Assembly (NCBI GenBank): GCA_016717165.1
Contig: JADKGA010000004.1
Coordinates: 310,001 to 374,000 of the forward strand
Origin: Candidatus Lutibacillus vidarii
GTDB taxonomy: Bacteria > Actinomycetota > Actinomycetes > Actinomycetales > Dermatophilaceae
Length of the DNA: 64,000 nucleotides
Direction: 5' to 3'
The notes under the pieces are model-generated. The model searched no databases and was not told the origin of the DNA. It saw only the letters and a program-made list of their open reading frames with translations. Numbering within the stretch: the first letter of the stretch is position 1; the number at the start of each line of letters is the position of its first letter. This document shows positions 24,022 through 33,452 of this stretch, one piece after another. The translations under genes were made by a program, and so were the position numbers.

Positions 24022-25377
24022 ATGAAGATCCGACTCGCCCTCGCCGGCGTCACCGTCGGCGCTCTGGCGCTCTCCGCCTGCAGCAGCGGCGGCACCACCC
24101 CCTCCGGAGGCGGCTCCTCGTCGTCGGCCGGGAACGCCGCCCAGGGCATCACCCTGTGGCTCGTCGGCGGTGACACCCCCGACACGCTGCGCACCTACCT
24201 CAAGGACACCTTCAAGAAGAAGACCGGCGCGACGCTGACCATCGAGGAGCAGACCTGGGGCGATATCGTCACCAAGCTGACGACAGCGCTGCCCGACGAG
24301 AACAACACCCCCGATGTCACCGAGATCGGCAACACCCAGTCGCCGACCTTCACCAATGTCGGCGCCTTCCTCGACGTCTCGGACATCTACCCGGCGCTGG
24401 GCGGCGACAAACTGCTGAAGTCCTTCGTCGACGTCGGCAGTGTCGACGGCAAGAAGTACGCGCTGCCGTACTACTTCGGTTCGCGGTACATGTTCTACCG
24501 CAAGGACGTCTGGAAGGAAGCGGGCCTGCAGGTCCCCACCACCCTCGACGACTTCAACACCGCCGTCGCCACCTTGGCGCAGAAGAACCCGCGGAAGATC
24601 GACAACTTCTCCGGTCTCTTCCTCGGTGGCCAGGACTGGCGCAACGGCATCTCGTGGATCTTCGCCAACGGCGGTGACCTGGCCAAGAAGGACGGCGACT
24701 CCTGGGTCTCCACCCTCTCGGACCCCAACACCATCAAGGGCCTCGAGCAGCTGCAGGCGCTCTACCGCAACGCCAGCAAGGCACCGGCCGACGCCAAGGA
24801 CGCCTCGCCGTGGCTGTACATCAACGACAGCGACGAGATCGTCGACGCCAACAACGCCGTCACCGGGAAGACCTCGCTCGCCGCGGCGACGATCATGGCT
24901 CCGGGCTGGGCGCGCTGGTCCATCGGTGACATCGCCACCAAGGACGGCAAGAAGGTCCGCACCTGGAATGACGCCACCTTCGGGGTCTTCCCGCTCCCTG
25001 GCAACGACGGCAAGCCCGCTCCGGTCTTCGCCGGTGGCTCCAATATCGCCATCTCGGCCAAGTCCAAGAACCCAGCCCTGGCCAAGGAGCTGCTGACGAT
25101 CGTCTTCAGCAAGGACTACCAGGAGAAGCTCGGCGCCGCCGGCCTCGGCCCGGCCAACTCGGACTACTTCTCGGCCCTGGGCAGCGACGCCTTCGCCAAG
25201 GCGACCATCGAGTCGGCCAGCAACAGCAAGCTCACCCCAGCAGCACCCGGGTGGGCGGCCGTCGAGTCCAAGGCCTTCCTGGAGGAGTTCTTCGGCAAGC
25301 TCCGCGACACCGCCGACATCAAGGCGCTGGCCGCGGAGTACGACGCCAAGATCTCGCCGGTGCTCAACCTGAAGTAG
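24022..25377 (+). CDS. ABC sugar-binding lipoprotein (chitobiose/GlcNAc type)
   Basis: A 451-aa family 1 extracellular solute-binding protein. The signal MKIRLALAGVTVGALALSAC ends in a lipobox; then a Ser/Gly linker and ITLWLVGGDTPDTLRTYLKD, YALPYYFGSRYMFYRKDVWK and FPLPGNDGKPAPVFAGGSNI. The style resembles Streptomyces DasA. Genes for a repressor, GH3 hexosaminidase, GlcNAc kinase, nagA and nagB around it support chitobiose or GlcNAc as substrate. AAAGGA precedes the ATG. Confidence 0.88.
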   Translation: MKIRLALAGVTVGALALSACSSGGTTPSGGGSSSSAGNAAQGITLWLVGGDTPDTLRTYLKDTFKKKTGATLTIEEQTWGDIVTKLTTALPDENNTPDVTEIGNTQSPTFTNVGAFLDVSDIYPALGGDKLLKSFVDVGSVDGKKYALPYYFGSRYMFYRKDVWKEAGLQVPTTLDDFNTAVATLAQKNPRKIDNFSGLFLGGQDWRNGISWIFANGGDLAKKDGDSWVSTLSDPNTIKGLEQLQALYRNASKAPADAKDASPWLYINDSDEIVDANNAVTGKTSLAAATIMAPGWARWSIGDIATKDGKKVRTWNDATFGVFPLPGNDGKPAPVFAGGSNIAISAKSKNPALAKELLTIVFSKDYQEKLGAAGLGPANSDYFSALGSDAFAKATIESASNSKLTPAAPGWAAVESKAFLEEFFGKLRDTADIKALAAEYDAKISPVLNLK

Positions 25378-25400
25378 TCGCACGACCCCCCACGGTCAGG

Positions 25401-25436
25401 GGGTGCCGCGGCGGCACCAGCGCCGCCGCGGCACCC
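25401..25436 (+). terminator. Strong stem-loop between binding protein and permease
   Basis: GGGTGCCGCGGCGG and CCGCCGCGGCACCC form a perfect 14-bp GC-only-rich stem with an 8-nt loop. No T-run. Such stems after binding-protein genes often protect the upstream message and lower permease expression. Confidence 0.6.
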
Positions 25437-25471
25437 ACTCTCCCGCCTGATCTCTAGGAAGGACCCCGCTC

Positions 25472-26416
25472 GTGTCCGCGATCTCCCCGCCCGCCCCCGC
25501 CGGCCGTTCCCGGTCGAGCGATCGGCGTCGCCGCAAGGGCAGCGGCTCACTGCCCGCCCTGCTCCTCGTCCCCTCCCTCATCATTCTTCTCGGCGCGCTG
25601 GCCTACCCCATGGTCTGGCAGGTCATCACCAGCTTCCAGAAGTTCGGCTTGGCGCAGCAGTTCGGCCAGGGGGCCGACTTCGTCGGCCTGGAGAACTACC
25701 GCCGCATCGTCACCGACGGCGAGGTCTGGGTCGTCGTCCTGCGCTCCATCGGCTTCTGCCTCTTCTGCGCCTTCACCACGGTGCTCATCGGTGGCCTCCT
25801 CGCGCTGCTCATGCGCGGGGTGGGCACGGTGACCCGCGCCATCCTCCAGGTCGCGCTGCTGCTCGCCTGGGCCATGCCGGTCGTCGCGACGATGACCGTC
25901 TGGATCTGGATCGTCGACTGGCGCCGGGGCCTGCTCAACTGGGCCCTGACCCACCTCGGCGTGGACGCCTCGGGCCACAACTGGCTCGCCAGCCCGACGT
26001 CCTTCTTCGCCGTGGCGGCGGCCATCGTCGTCTGGATGAGCGTGCCCTTCGTGGCGCTGTCCATCAGCGCCGCCCTGACCCAGATCTCCCCCGAGGTGCT
26101 CGAGGCCGCCTCGCTCGACGGCGCGACCGGCATACAGCGGGTTCGGTACATCGTCATGCCGCTCGTCGCACCGGTGCTCTCCCTCGTCCTGCTCCTCCAG
26201 ATCGTCTGGGACCTGCGGGTCTTCACGCAGGTCAAGTTCCTCCAGGATGCCGGCGGCTTCGCCAACCAGACCGATGTCCTCGGCACCTTCATCTACCGCC
26301 TCGGCACCGGCTCCGGCGACTTCGGCACGGCGAGCGCGGTTTCCGTGCTCATGCTCGTGCTCACCTTGCTCGTCTCCTGGCCCTACGTCCGCTCCCTCCT
26401 CAAGGAATCGGTATGA
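25472..26416 (+). CDS. ABC sugar permease, MalF-like subunit
   Basis: A 314-aa inner-membrane protein with six predicted membrane segments. A basic N-terminus is followed by SLIILLGALAYPMVWQVITS; the cytoplasmic EAA loop is EVLEAASLDGATGIQRVRYI. The GTG start follows AGGAAGGA. It overlaps the next permease gene by 4 bp. Partner of the binding protein at 24022. No ATPase gene lies in this cluster, as with das-type systems that share the MsiK ATPase encoded elsewhere. Confidence 0.9.
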   Translation: MSAISPPAPAGRSRSSDRRRRKGSGSLPALLLVPSLIILLGALAYPMVWQVITSFQKFGLAQQFGQGADFVGLENYRRIVTDGEVWVVVLRSIGFCLFCAFTTVLIGGLLALLMRGVGTVTRAILQVALLLAWAMPVVATMTVWIWIVDWRRGLLNWALTHLGVDASGHNWLASPTSFFAVAAAIVVWMSVPFVALSISAALTQISPEVLEAASLDGATGIQRVRYIVMPLVAPVLSLVLLLQIVWDLRVFTQVKFLQDAGGFANQTDVLGTFIYRLGTGSGDFGTASAVSVLMLVLTLLVSWPYVRSLLKESV

Positions 26417-27252
26417 CGCCGCAAACGCTCAAGAAGGCCCTGCTCTCGGTGCTGGCGCTCATCGTCGCCGCACTGTGGGCCGGCCCGGTCTACTGGATGC
26501 TCAACTCGGCCTTCCTCGACAAGATCACCCTGAGCTCCACCACGCCCCAGTTCACGCCGCTGGGCGGGTCCGGAGACAACTTCGTCGCCGTCATCAAGGA
26601 CTCCGGCTTCCTCCGGGCGCTCGGGGTCTCGTTGACCGTCACAGTGATCACCGTGATCGTGGCCATCGCGGTCGCCTTCCTCGGTGCGCTGGCGATCAGC
26701 CGGTTCACGTTTCGCGGTCGGCGCTCCTTCGTCATCGCCCTGCTGCTGATCCAGATGCTCCCGGCCGAGGGTCTGTTCATCGCGCAGTACAAGATGATGA
26801 GCTCGCTCAACATGCTCAACAACGTTCTCGGGTTGTCGGCCCTGTATGCCGCTGCCGTCATACCGTTCACCATCTGGATGCTGCGCGGCTTCGTCGCCGG
26901 CGTACCCCCGGAGCTGGAGGAGGCCGCGATGGTCGACGGACTCTCCCGCACCCAGGCCTTCCTGCGGATCACCTTCCCGCTGCTGGCCCCCGGCCTGGTC
27001 GCCTCCGGTGTCTACGCCTTCCTGCAGTGCTGGAACGAGTTCACCGTCGCCCTGGTGACGATGACCGAGGAGCAGCGCAGGACCCTGCCGCTGTGGCTGC
27101 GGGGCTTCATCCAGGCCAGCGCGAACCGGGAGATCGACTGGGGGCAGGTCATGGCCGCCTCGACGCTCGTGGCCGTGCCGGTCATCATCTTCTTCATGCT
27201 CGTCCAGTCCCGCATGAGTAGTGGACTCGTCGGCGGCGCCGTCAAGGGCTGA
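26413..27252 (+). CDS. ABC sugar permease, MalG-like subunit
   Basis: A 279-aa permease beginning MTPQTLKKALLSVLALIVAA. It has the EAA motif PPELEEAAMVDGLSRTQAFL and six membrane segments, ending VPVIIFFMLVQSRMSSGLVG. The ATG overlaps the preceding stop (ATGA), so the two channel subunits are co-translated. Imports a GlcNAc-type sugar with the neighbouring genes. Confidence 0.9.
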   Translation: MTPQTLKKALLSVLALIVAALWAGPVYWMLNSAFLDKITLSSTTPQFTPLGGSGDNFVAVIKDSGFLRALGVSLTVTVITVIVAIAVAFLGALAISRFTFRGRRSFVIALLLIQMLPAEGLFIAQYKMMSSLNMLNNVLGLSALYAAAVIPFTIWMLRGFVAGVPPELEEAAMVDGLSRTQAFLRITFPLLAPGLVASGVYAFLQCWNEFTVALVTMTEEQRRTLPLWLRGFIQASANREIDWGQVMAASTLVAVPVIIFFMLVQSRMSSGLVGGAVKG

Positions 27253-27256
27253 CTGG

Positions 27257-28732
27257 ATGGCCAGCGACGACGAACTTCGGGGCCTGGCAGCAGGAGTGCT
27301 GTTGCCAGGGTTCGCCGGCAAGCGCGCCCCGCGATGGGTCGAGGACGCGCTCCGCGAGGGTCTGTGTGGAGTGTGCATCCACGGCGAGAACACCGGCACC
27401 GGCACACAGCTGCGGACGCTCGGCCAGCAGCTGCGGGCCGCGGGTGCCCGGGTCATCGCCGTCGACGAGGAGGGCGGCGATGTCACCCGGGTCCACTACC
27501 GCACCGGCTCGCCGGAGCCCGGCAACTGCATCCTCGGCCGGGTGGACTCGGTCGCGCAGACCCGCGTGTCAGCGGCGCGGATCGCCGCTGAACTGGCCGA
27601 CCTAGGGTTCACCCTCGTTCTCGGTCCGGTGGCCGATATCAACTCGGTGGCCGACAACCCGGTGATCGGGACGCGGAGCTTCGGGTCGGACGCCGGGTTG
27701 GTGGCCCGGCATACCGCCGCCTGGGTGCGTGGCGCACAGGAGGTCGGCATCGCAGCCTGCGCCAAGCACTTCCCCGGCCACGGCGCCACCAGCACCGACT
27801 CGCACCACACCCGGCCGATCGTCGACGTCGACCCGGTGCTGCTGCGCGAGCGTGAGCTGGCCCCCTTTCGTGCGGCGATCGAGGCCGGCGTGGCTACCGT
27901 CATGACCTCGCACGTCGTGGTCCCGTCGGCCGGACCCGAGCCGGCCACCTTCTCCTCGGTGCTGCTCCAGGACGTGCTGCGCGGCGAGCTCGGTTTCGAG
28001 GGTGCGATCGTCTCCGACGCCTTGGACATGGTCGGTGCGAGCGGGGACTGCGGCATACCGGAGGCCTCCGTGCGTGCCCTCCTGGCCGGCTGCGACCTCC
28101 TCCTGCTCGGCACATCCCGCAGCTCGTCCATCTACCACCATGTGGTCGACGCGATCGTGGCTGCGGTCCGGAGCGGGACGCTGCCGCTGGCCCGGTTGGA
28201 GTCGGCATACGCGCGGGCCGAGGTGTTGGCGGCGATGGTGGGCCGAGCCGGCGGGGCCGGCCCTTCGACCGGCGGGGCGACTGACCAGCAGCCCGACCGG
28301 GACAGCCTGCGCCGCTGGCAAAGGTCCTTCGAGGTCAGCGCCGCGGGACGACAGTGGCTCGACGACCCCCGCCCGGCGCGCCTGCACCAGGTGGAGGGTG
28401 TGAGCAATCCCGCCGCGGGGGTGGCGCCCTGGGGGCCGCTGCTGCTCGGCGACCGGATGCCCGGCGGTGTGGCCGACGGCTCGGCCGACGGCGTGGCCAA
28501 CGGCTCGGCCGACGAGTCGGCCCACGATGTCAAGGTCGCCGTCGTCAGTCGCAATATCACCCCGAGCGACCCGGCCGCGGTGCTCGCCGAGCAGCTGCGA
28601 GCCAGCGGTGTCCTGACCGTGCTCATCGACTGCGGCTGGCCGCGGATGCCGGTCGACATTGCCACGTATGGCGGGTCGGCCGCCGTCGCCCACGCCCTTG
28701 CGGACCTCTGCGGGTGGGTGAGCCGCGGATGA
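27257..28732 (+). CDS. Glycoside hydrolase family 3, beta-hexosaminidase-like
   Basis: A 491-aa NagZ-like GH3 enzyme without a signal peptide, so cytosolic. It has VIAVDEEGGDVTRVHY, GPVADINSVADNPVIGTRSF, the KHFPGHGATSTDSHH acid/base His loop of NagZ-type enzymes, and IVSDALDMVGAS with the nucleophile Asp. A C-terminal part of about 150 aa contains a repeat of Gly-Val/Ala-Asp-Gly-Ser-Ala units near residues 405-425. The start at 27257 lies just after the permease stop. It would release GlcNAc from imported chitobiose. Confidence 0.88.
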   Translation: MASDDELRGLAAGVLLPGFAGKRAPRWVEDALREGLCGVCIHGENTGTGTQLRTLGQQLRAAGARVIAVDEEGGDVTRVHYRTGSPEPGNCILGRVDSVAQTRVSAARIAAELADLGFTLVLGPVADINSVADNPVIGTRSFGSDAGLVARHTAAWVRGAQEVGIAACAKHFPGHGATSTDSHHTRPIVDVDPVLLRERELAPFRAAIEAGVATVMTSHVVVPSAGPEPATFSSVLLQDVLRGELGFEGAIVSDALDMVGASGDCGIPEASVRALLAGCDLLLLGTSRSSSIYHHVVDAIVAAVRSGTLPLARLESAYARAEVLAAMVGRAGGAGPSTGGATDQQPDRDSLRRWQRSFEVSAAGRQWLDDPRPARLHQVEGVSNPAAGVAPWGPLLLGDRMPGGVADGSADGVANGSADESAHDVKVAVVSRNITPSDPAAVLAEQLRASGVLTVLIDCGWPRMPVDIATYGGSAAVAHALADLCGWVSRG

Positions 28733-29631
28733 GGATCGGGATCGACATCGGCGGGACCAAGACCTCCGTCATCGCGGTGGACGAGGGCGGGGCGGTGCTC
28801 AGCGAGTCGCGCGCCCCTTCGGGCCGGGGGCCGCACGCCGTCGTCGACGTGGCCGTCGCGCTGGCCGATGAGGCCATCGCCGCGTCCGGTGGGCGCGACG
28901 CCGTGACCTCGATCGGTGCCTGCATGCCGGGCATCGTCGACCCGGCCCGTGGGGTGGTACGGCATGCGGTCAACCTCGGCGTCGAGGAGCTGCGGCTCGG
29001 GCCCGAGCTCGCCGCCCGCCTCGGACGCCCCGTCGTGATCGGCAATGACGTCAAGGCTGCCGCGCTGTGGGCCCACCGAGCAGCGGCGCCACCGGCCGGC
29101 GCGACGATGGGCTATCTCAACCTGGGCACCGGTCTGGCCGCCGCGCTCGTCATCGACGGCGTCGTGGCCCCCGGACTGGCGCAGTCGGCCGGGGAGATCG
29201 GCCACATTCCGGTCGGCGGACCGACAACCTGCCACTGCGGCCAGGTCGGCTGTCTCGAGACGATTGCCTCCGGGCGAGCGCTCGCCCGGTCCTGGCAGGC
29301 GGTCGACCCGGCCCTGTCCAACCCCTTCGCCGCGGCTGCGGCCGGTGACGAGGCCGCGCACCGGGCGGTCACCTCCCTGTGCGAGGGCGTCGCCCTCGCG
29401 ATCCAGATCCTCGTCCTCGCGGCCGGGGTCTCGCAGGTCGTCGTCGGCGGAGGGGTCGTCGGTCTGGGGGGTCCGCTGCACACCGGCATCGAGCGCGAGC
29501 TGGATCGGCGGGCCGAGCAGTCGCCCTTCCTGCGACCCTTGGCCCTGGCCCGCCGGTTCTCCCTGCTCGACCCGGGCGTGCCGGTCGCGGCGCTGGGGGC
29601 CACCCTGCTCGGCATGAACCAGACCGCCTAG
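28729..29631 (+). CDS. ROK family sugar kinase (GlcNAc/glucokinase type)
   Basis: A 300-aa kinase starting MRIGIDIGGTKTSVIAVDEG (phosphate loop), with GNDVKAAALWAH, AQSAGEIGHIPVGG, the zinc motif CHCGQVGCLE and VVVGGGVVGLGG. The ATG overlaps the GH3 stop (ATGA). No HTH, so an enzyme rather than a regulator. In context it most likely makes GlcNAc-6-P for NagA. Confidence 0.9.
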   Translation: MRIGIDIGGTKTSVIAVDEGGAVLSESRAPSGRGPHAVVDVAVALADEAIAASGGRDAVTSIGACMPGIVDPARGVVRHAVNLGVEELRLGPELAARLGRPVVIGNDVKAAALWAHRAAAPPAGATMGYLNLGTGLAAALVIDGVVAPGLAQSAGEIGHIPVGGPTTCHCGQVGCLETIASGRALARSWQAVDPALSNPFAAAAAGDEAAHRAVTSLCEGVALAIQILVLAAGVSQVVVGGGVVGLGGPLHTGIERELDRRAEQSPFLRPLALARRFSLLDPGVPVAALGATLLGMNQTA

Positions 29632-29647
29632 GAAGGCCCGGCCCGAC

Positions 29648-30433
29648 ATGGAAGTCGTCATCCACAGCGAGCCCGCGGCGCTGGCCCAGATGGCCGCGGA
29701 CGCCATCGCCGACCTGCTGGCCCGCCGCCCCGACGCGGTCATCGGGCTGGCCACCGGCTCGTCCCCTTTGAGCGTGTACGACGAGCTGGCCGCTCGCTGC
29801 GCCCGCGGTGAGCTCTCCTTCGCCAGGGCTCGGGGCTTCACCCTCGACGAGTATGTCGGCCTACCCGTCGACCACCCCGAGCGCTACCGGACCGTCATCG
29901 AGCGGGAGCTGGTCTCCCGGGTGGACTTCGCCCCCGGCGCCGTGACCGGCCCGGACGGCAGCGCAGCCGACATCCCGGCGGCGTGTGCGGCATACGAGCA
30001 GGCCATTCGCGACGCGGGAGGAGTGGAGCTGCAGATCCTCGGGATCGGGACCGACGGACATATCGCCTTCAACGAGCCCGGATCGTCCCTGGCGTCCCGG
30101 ACCCGGATCAAGACGCTGACCCACCAGACGCGGGTCGACAACGCGCGCTTCTTCGGCGGGGAGCTCGACGCGGTCCCGACGCACTGCCTCACCCAGGGCC
30201 TGGGAACGATCATGGCGGCTCGCCATATCGTCCTGCTCGCGACCGGCACGGCGAAGGCCGAGGCGGTCCACCATCTCGTCGAGGGCGCGGTCAGCGCGCT
30301 GTGGCCGGCGACCATCCTCCAGCACCACCCGCATGCGACGGTGCTGCTCGACGAGGCCGCCGCGGCCCGGCTGCGGCTCGCCTCGTACTACCGGCAGACG
30401 TATGCCGGCAAGCCCGCCTGGCAGGGCATCTGA
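29648..30433 (+). CDS. nagB: Glucosamine-6-phosphate deaminase
   Basis: A 261-aa enzyme turning glucosamine-6-P into fructose-6-P and ammonia. Motifs: VIGLATGSSPLSVYDEL, FTLDEYVGLPVDHPERYR (catalytic Asp), QILGIGTDGHIAFNEPGSSL, THQTRVDNARFF and LATGTAKAEAV. Usual length for the family. Last gene of the NAG operon, 16 bp after the kinase; followed by a family B hairpin that may end transcription. Confidence 0.95.
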   Translation: MEVVIHSEPAALAQMAADAIADLLARRPDAVIGLATGSSPLSVYDELAARCARGELSFARARGFTLDEYVGLPVDHPERYRTVIERELVSRVDFAPGAVTGPDGSAADIPAACAAYEQAIRDAGGVELQILGIGTDGHIAFNEPGSSLASRTRIKTLTHQTRVDNARFFGGELDAVPTHCLTQGLGTIMAARHIVLLATGTAKAEAVHHLVEGAVSALWPATILQHHPHATVLLDEAAAARLRLASYYRQTYAGKPAWQGI

Positions 30434-30503
30434 CTCGGCCAGCGCTCGCCGGCGGTACCGGAGTGGTCGCCACGGTCGGGTGTCGGGTGCCCCGTCGTCA
30501 GTC

Positions 30504-30572
30504 ACCAAAGGTGGGAAAGGCACGGTATGACGACCCGCGGGGGCGCCATACGGTGCTTTTCCCACCTTTGGT
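30504..30572. repeat. Palindromic repeat family B, copy 2 (69 bp)
   Basis: The same 69-bp element as 21418-21486 with two substitutions, in the same orientation, placed after nagB. The two copies flank the NAG cluster. Confidence 0.88.
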
Positions 30573-30680
30573 TCGGGGACGGCGTGCCGCGCGGGAGGTT
30601 CGAGCGAGGGCGAGGGCGGGAATCGTCATACGGTGCTCCGCGGCTGGGAACCGAAGCGGGCCTGCGGGAGTGTTAGTCGC

Positions 30681-31178
30681 GTGAGCACCCCGCCCCAGCA
30701 CCTCGACGAGGTCCGCGAGCTCTATGCCGGGACGTACCGGCGGCTCGTCGGCATCGTCGCGCTGGCGGCGGGGTCGCGCGCGGACGCCGAGGAGTGCGTG
30801 CAGGAGGCCTTCGTTCGGCTCATCCCCCGCTGGTCGACGGTGCGGCGGTATGACGACCCGGAGGCCTGGGTGCGGCTGGTGGCCTTCCGGCTGCTCTCGT
30901 CGCGGTGGCGCTCTGCCGCGGTGGCCCGGCGGGCGCAGCCTCGGCTCGCCGCGCCGGCGGCTGTTCCTGGACCGGACCCGTCGGTGCTGGTCCTTGAGGC
31001 CGCACTGGCCGAGCTCCCGCTGGAGCAGCGGCAGGTGCTCGTGCTCCACCACCTCGTCGGCCTCGGCGTCGACGAGATCGCCGACGCGCTGCACCTGCCC
31101 ACAGGCACGGTGAAGTCGCGGCTGTACCGAGGCCGCGAGGCGTTGCGGCCGATGCTTCGAGAGGAGTCCGTGCCATGA
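30681..31178 (+). CDS. ECF/SigE-family sigma factor
   Basis: A 165-aa sigma factor. Region 2 is YRRLVGIVALAAGSRADAEE, then CVQEAFVRLIPRW and EAWVRLVAFRLLSSRWR; region 4 is LPLEQRQVLVLHHLVGLGVD, then LPTGTVKSRLYRGREAL. The GTG start at 30681. It overlaps the next gene by 4 bp. Organisation and sequence match the pair at 17699/16893, suggesting paralogous signalling units. Confidence 0.83.
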   Translation: MSTPPQHLDEVRELYAGTYRRLVGIVALAAGSRADAEECVQEAFVRLIPRWSTVRRYDDPEAWVRLVAFRLLSSRWRSAAVARRAQPRLAAPAAVPGPDPSVLVLEAALAELPLEQRQVLVLHHLVGLGVDEIADALHLPTGTVKSRLYRGREALRPMLREESVP

Positions 31179-31732
31179 CCGACCTCCAGACCCTGATGAC
31201 TCAGGCGGCCCGAGACCGGGAGCCGCTCGACACCCCGCCGTTCGAGCTCCTGGTCGATCGGGCCTGGGCCCGCGGCCGCCGCCGGTTGGCGGGGTGGGGC
31301 GCCGGTGTGCTCGTCGCGGCGGCCGCGGGCGCGGTCGTCATACCGCAGCTCGCACACCGGACCCCAGCGCAGCCGGCCGGCTCTGCGACGCTGACCTCCG
31401 TGAGTGCCACCACCGGGTCCGCACCCGAGGGGCCTGGCGCAGGCGCGGCAACGGTGACCGGGCAGCTCATCATCGTGGACGGGCCACGGGGAGATGCCGG
31501 TGCGCCGATCCCTGGGACGATCTCGGCTTCGCGTGCGGGCGACCTGGCGACCTTCACCGTGTCGGCCACCGCCGACGGCCTCTTCCGCATCGAGGTCGCC
31601 CCGGGCACCTACACCTTCAGCGGTACGAGCCCGCTGTACCTTGGCGGCGAGGCCAACTGTGAGGCGGCGGGCACCGTGACAGTCATTCGGGGCTCGAACC
31701 AGCAGGTGATCATCGCCTGCCAGCGTCGGTAG
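31175..31732 (+). CDS. Membrane anti-sigma-like protein with beta domain
   Basis: A 185-aa protein: a short cytosolic part (MTDLQTLMTQAARDREPLDT), one membrane helix (LAGWGAGVLVAAAAGAVVIP), a Ser/Thr/Gly linker, and an extracytoplasmic beta-rich domain (ATVTGQLIIVDGP to GLFRIEVAPGTYTFSGTS, then VTVIRGSNQQVIIACQ) resembling a carboxypeptidase-regulatory fold. Coupled to the sigma gene by ATGA. Anti-sigma function is inferred from context. Confidence 0.6.
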   Translation: MTDLQTLMTQAARDREPLDTPPFELLVDRAWARGRRRLAGWGAGVLVAAAAGAVVIPQLAHRTPAQPAGSATLTSVSATTGSAPEGPGAGAATVTGQLIIVDGPRGDAGAPIPGTISASRAGDLATFTVSATADGLFRIEVAPGTYTFSGTSPLYLGGEANCEAAGTVTVIRGSNQQVIIACQRR

Positions 31733-31809
31733 CACCAGCGCCTGACGACTGACAGGGTCGACCCGAAGGTCGGGCCCGGTGCGCTCAGGCCTCGACCCGT
31801 CCGTGCAGG

Positions 31810-33309
31810 TCAGACGTTCTGCGGGAAGCCGAGGTTGAGGCCGCCGTGGCTGGGGTCGAGCCAGCGCGAGGTGACGACCTTGCCGCGGGTGAAGAAGTGC
31901 ACGCCCTCCATCCCGTGCGCGTGGGTATCACCGAAGAGCGAGTTCTTCCACCCGCCGAAGGAGAAGTAGGCCATCGGCACCGGGATCGGCACGTTGATGC
32001 CGATCATGCCGACCTCCACCTCGTTCTGGAACCGCCGCGCCGCGCCACCGTCGTTGGTGAAGATCGCGGTGCCATTGCCATAGGCGTTGGAGTTGATCAG
32101 CGCCAGGCCCTCGTCGTAGGACTTCACCCGCAGGACCGACAGCACCGGCCCGAAGATCTCGTCGGTGTAGATCGACATGTCCGGGGTGACCTGGTCGAAC
32201 AGCGTGGGCGAGAGGAAGAAGCCCTCACCGTCCGCGTCGACCTCGCCGCCGCGCCCGTCGACGACCAGGGTCGCGCCCGCGTCGACACCGGCCTGGACGT
32301 ATGACGTCACCTTGTCGCAGTGCGCGCGGGTCACCAGCGGGCCCATGTCGCAGCCCCGGGTGCCGTCGCCGGTGACGAGCTTGCCCATCCGGTCGGTGAT
32401 CTTGCTGATCAGCTCGTCGGCGACCGGCTCGACCGCGACGAGCGCCGAGATCGCCATACAGCGCTCGCCTGCGGAGCCGAAGCCGGCGTTGACCGCAGCG
32501 TCCGCGGCGAGGTCGAGGTCCGCATCGGGCAGGACGAGCATGTGGTTCTTCGCCCCGCCGAGGGCCTGGACCCGCTTGCCGTTCGCGGTGCCGGTCTCGT
32601 AGACGTACTTGGCGATCGGCGTCGAGCCGACGAAGGAGACCGACTTGACCAACGGGTGGGTGAGCAGGGCGTCGACGGCCTCCTTGTCGCCGTGGACGAC
32701 GTTCATGACGCCCTCGGGCAGGCCGGCCTCGCGCCACAGCGCAGCGACGGCGTTGACCGCGGACGGGTCCTTCTCGCTCGGCTTGATGACGACGGCATTG
32801 CCGCACGCGATCGCGATCGGGACAAACCACATCGGCACCATGGCCGGGAAGTTGAACGGGGAGATGACCGCGACCACCCCGAGGGACTGGCGGATCGAGT
32901 AGACGTCGACCTTGGTCGACACATTCTCGCTGTACCCCCCCTTGAGCAGATGAGGTATGCCGCACGCGAACTCGACGACCTCCAGGCCTCGGGTGATCTC
33001 GCCCAGAGCGTCGGAGAGGACCTTGCCGTGCTCGGCGGTGATCAGGGCGGCGATCTCGTCCTTGCGGGCGTGGAGCAGCTCACGGAAGGCGAAGAGCACC
33101 TGGGTGCGCTTGGCCAGAGACGCGGTCCCCCACTCCTGCCACGCCGCGTGGGCGCCCGTGACGACCTCGTCGACCAGGGCGGCCGAGGCGAAGTCGACCG
33201 CGCCGGTCTGCTCGCCCGTGGCGGGGTTGAAGACTGCTCCGGAGCGCTCCGCGGTGCCCTCCCAGGGCGTGCCGCCGATGAGGTGGGTGATGCGCGCGGG
33301 CGTGCTCAT
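31810..33309 (-). CDS. mmsA: Methylmalonate-semialdehyde dehydrogenase (acylating)
   Basis: A 499-aa CoA-dependent aldehyde dehydrogenase (IolA/MmsA), the last inositol step from malonate semialdehyde to acetyl-CoA. Motifs: ISPFNFPAMVPMWFVPIAIA, KPSEKDPS, VGSTPIAKYVYE and the catalytic Cys in GSAGERCMAIS. The Cys-Met-Ala context and full length support MmsA over generic dehydrogenases. An operator-like palindrome lies 30 bp upstream of its start. Convergent with the sigma/anti-sigma pair. Confidence 0.93.
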   Translation of the reverse strand: MSTPARITHLIGGTPWEGTAERSGAVFNPATGEQTGAVDFASAALVDEVVTGAHAAWQEWGTASLAKRTQVLFAFRELLHARKDEIAALITAEHGKVLSDALGEITRGLEVVEFACGIPHLLKGGYSENVSTKVDVYSIRQSLGVVAVISPFNFPAMVPMWFVPIAIACGNAVVIKPSEKDPSAVNAVAALWREAGLPEGVMNVVHGDKEAVDALLTHPLVKSVSFVGSTPIAKYVYETGTANGKRVQALGGAKNHMLVLPDADLDLAADAAVNAGFGSAGERCMAISALVAVEPVADELISKITDRMGKLVTGDGTRGCDMGPLVTRAHCDKVTSYVQAGVDAGATLVVDGRGGEVDADGEGFFLSPTLFDQVTPDMSIYTDEIFGPVLSVLRVKSYDEGLALINSNAYGNGTAIFTNDGGAARRFQNEVEVGMIGINVPIPVPMAYFSFGGWKNSLFGDTHAHGMEGVHFFTRGKVVTSRWLDPSHGGLNLGFPQNV

Positions 33310-33338
33310 GGGGTACCAAGCTTCCGTGATGAGGTGAC

Positions 33339-33352
33339 TTTGTCAGCACAAA
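33339..33352. promoter_or_regulatory. Putative IolR site upstream of mmsA
   Basis: TTTGTCAGCACAAA, core TGTCAGCACA at 33341-33350, an imperfect match to the shared palindrome. A second half-like TGTCGTC lies nearby on the other strand (33366-33378). Confidence 0.4.
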
Positions 33353-33452
33353 CTATCAGAGACCCGCTGACGACAAAAGGCTGTCCAGGTCCGCCATTGC
33401 TCCGGCACATCCCGGACCGGCATCCTGAGGCCCCGAGACGAAGGAGTCGGCC

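Noticed and set aside
22753..25383. An 876-codon minus-strand frame opposite the repressor and binding-protein genes
   Set aside because: Antisense shadow of two well supported genes; no motif or start signal.
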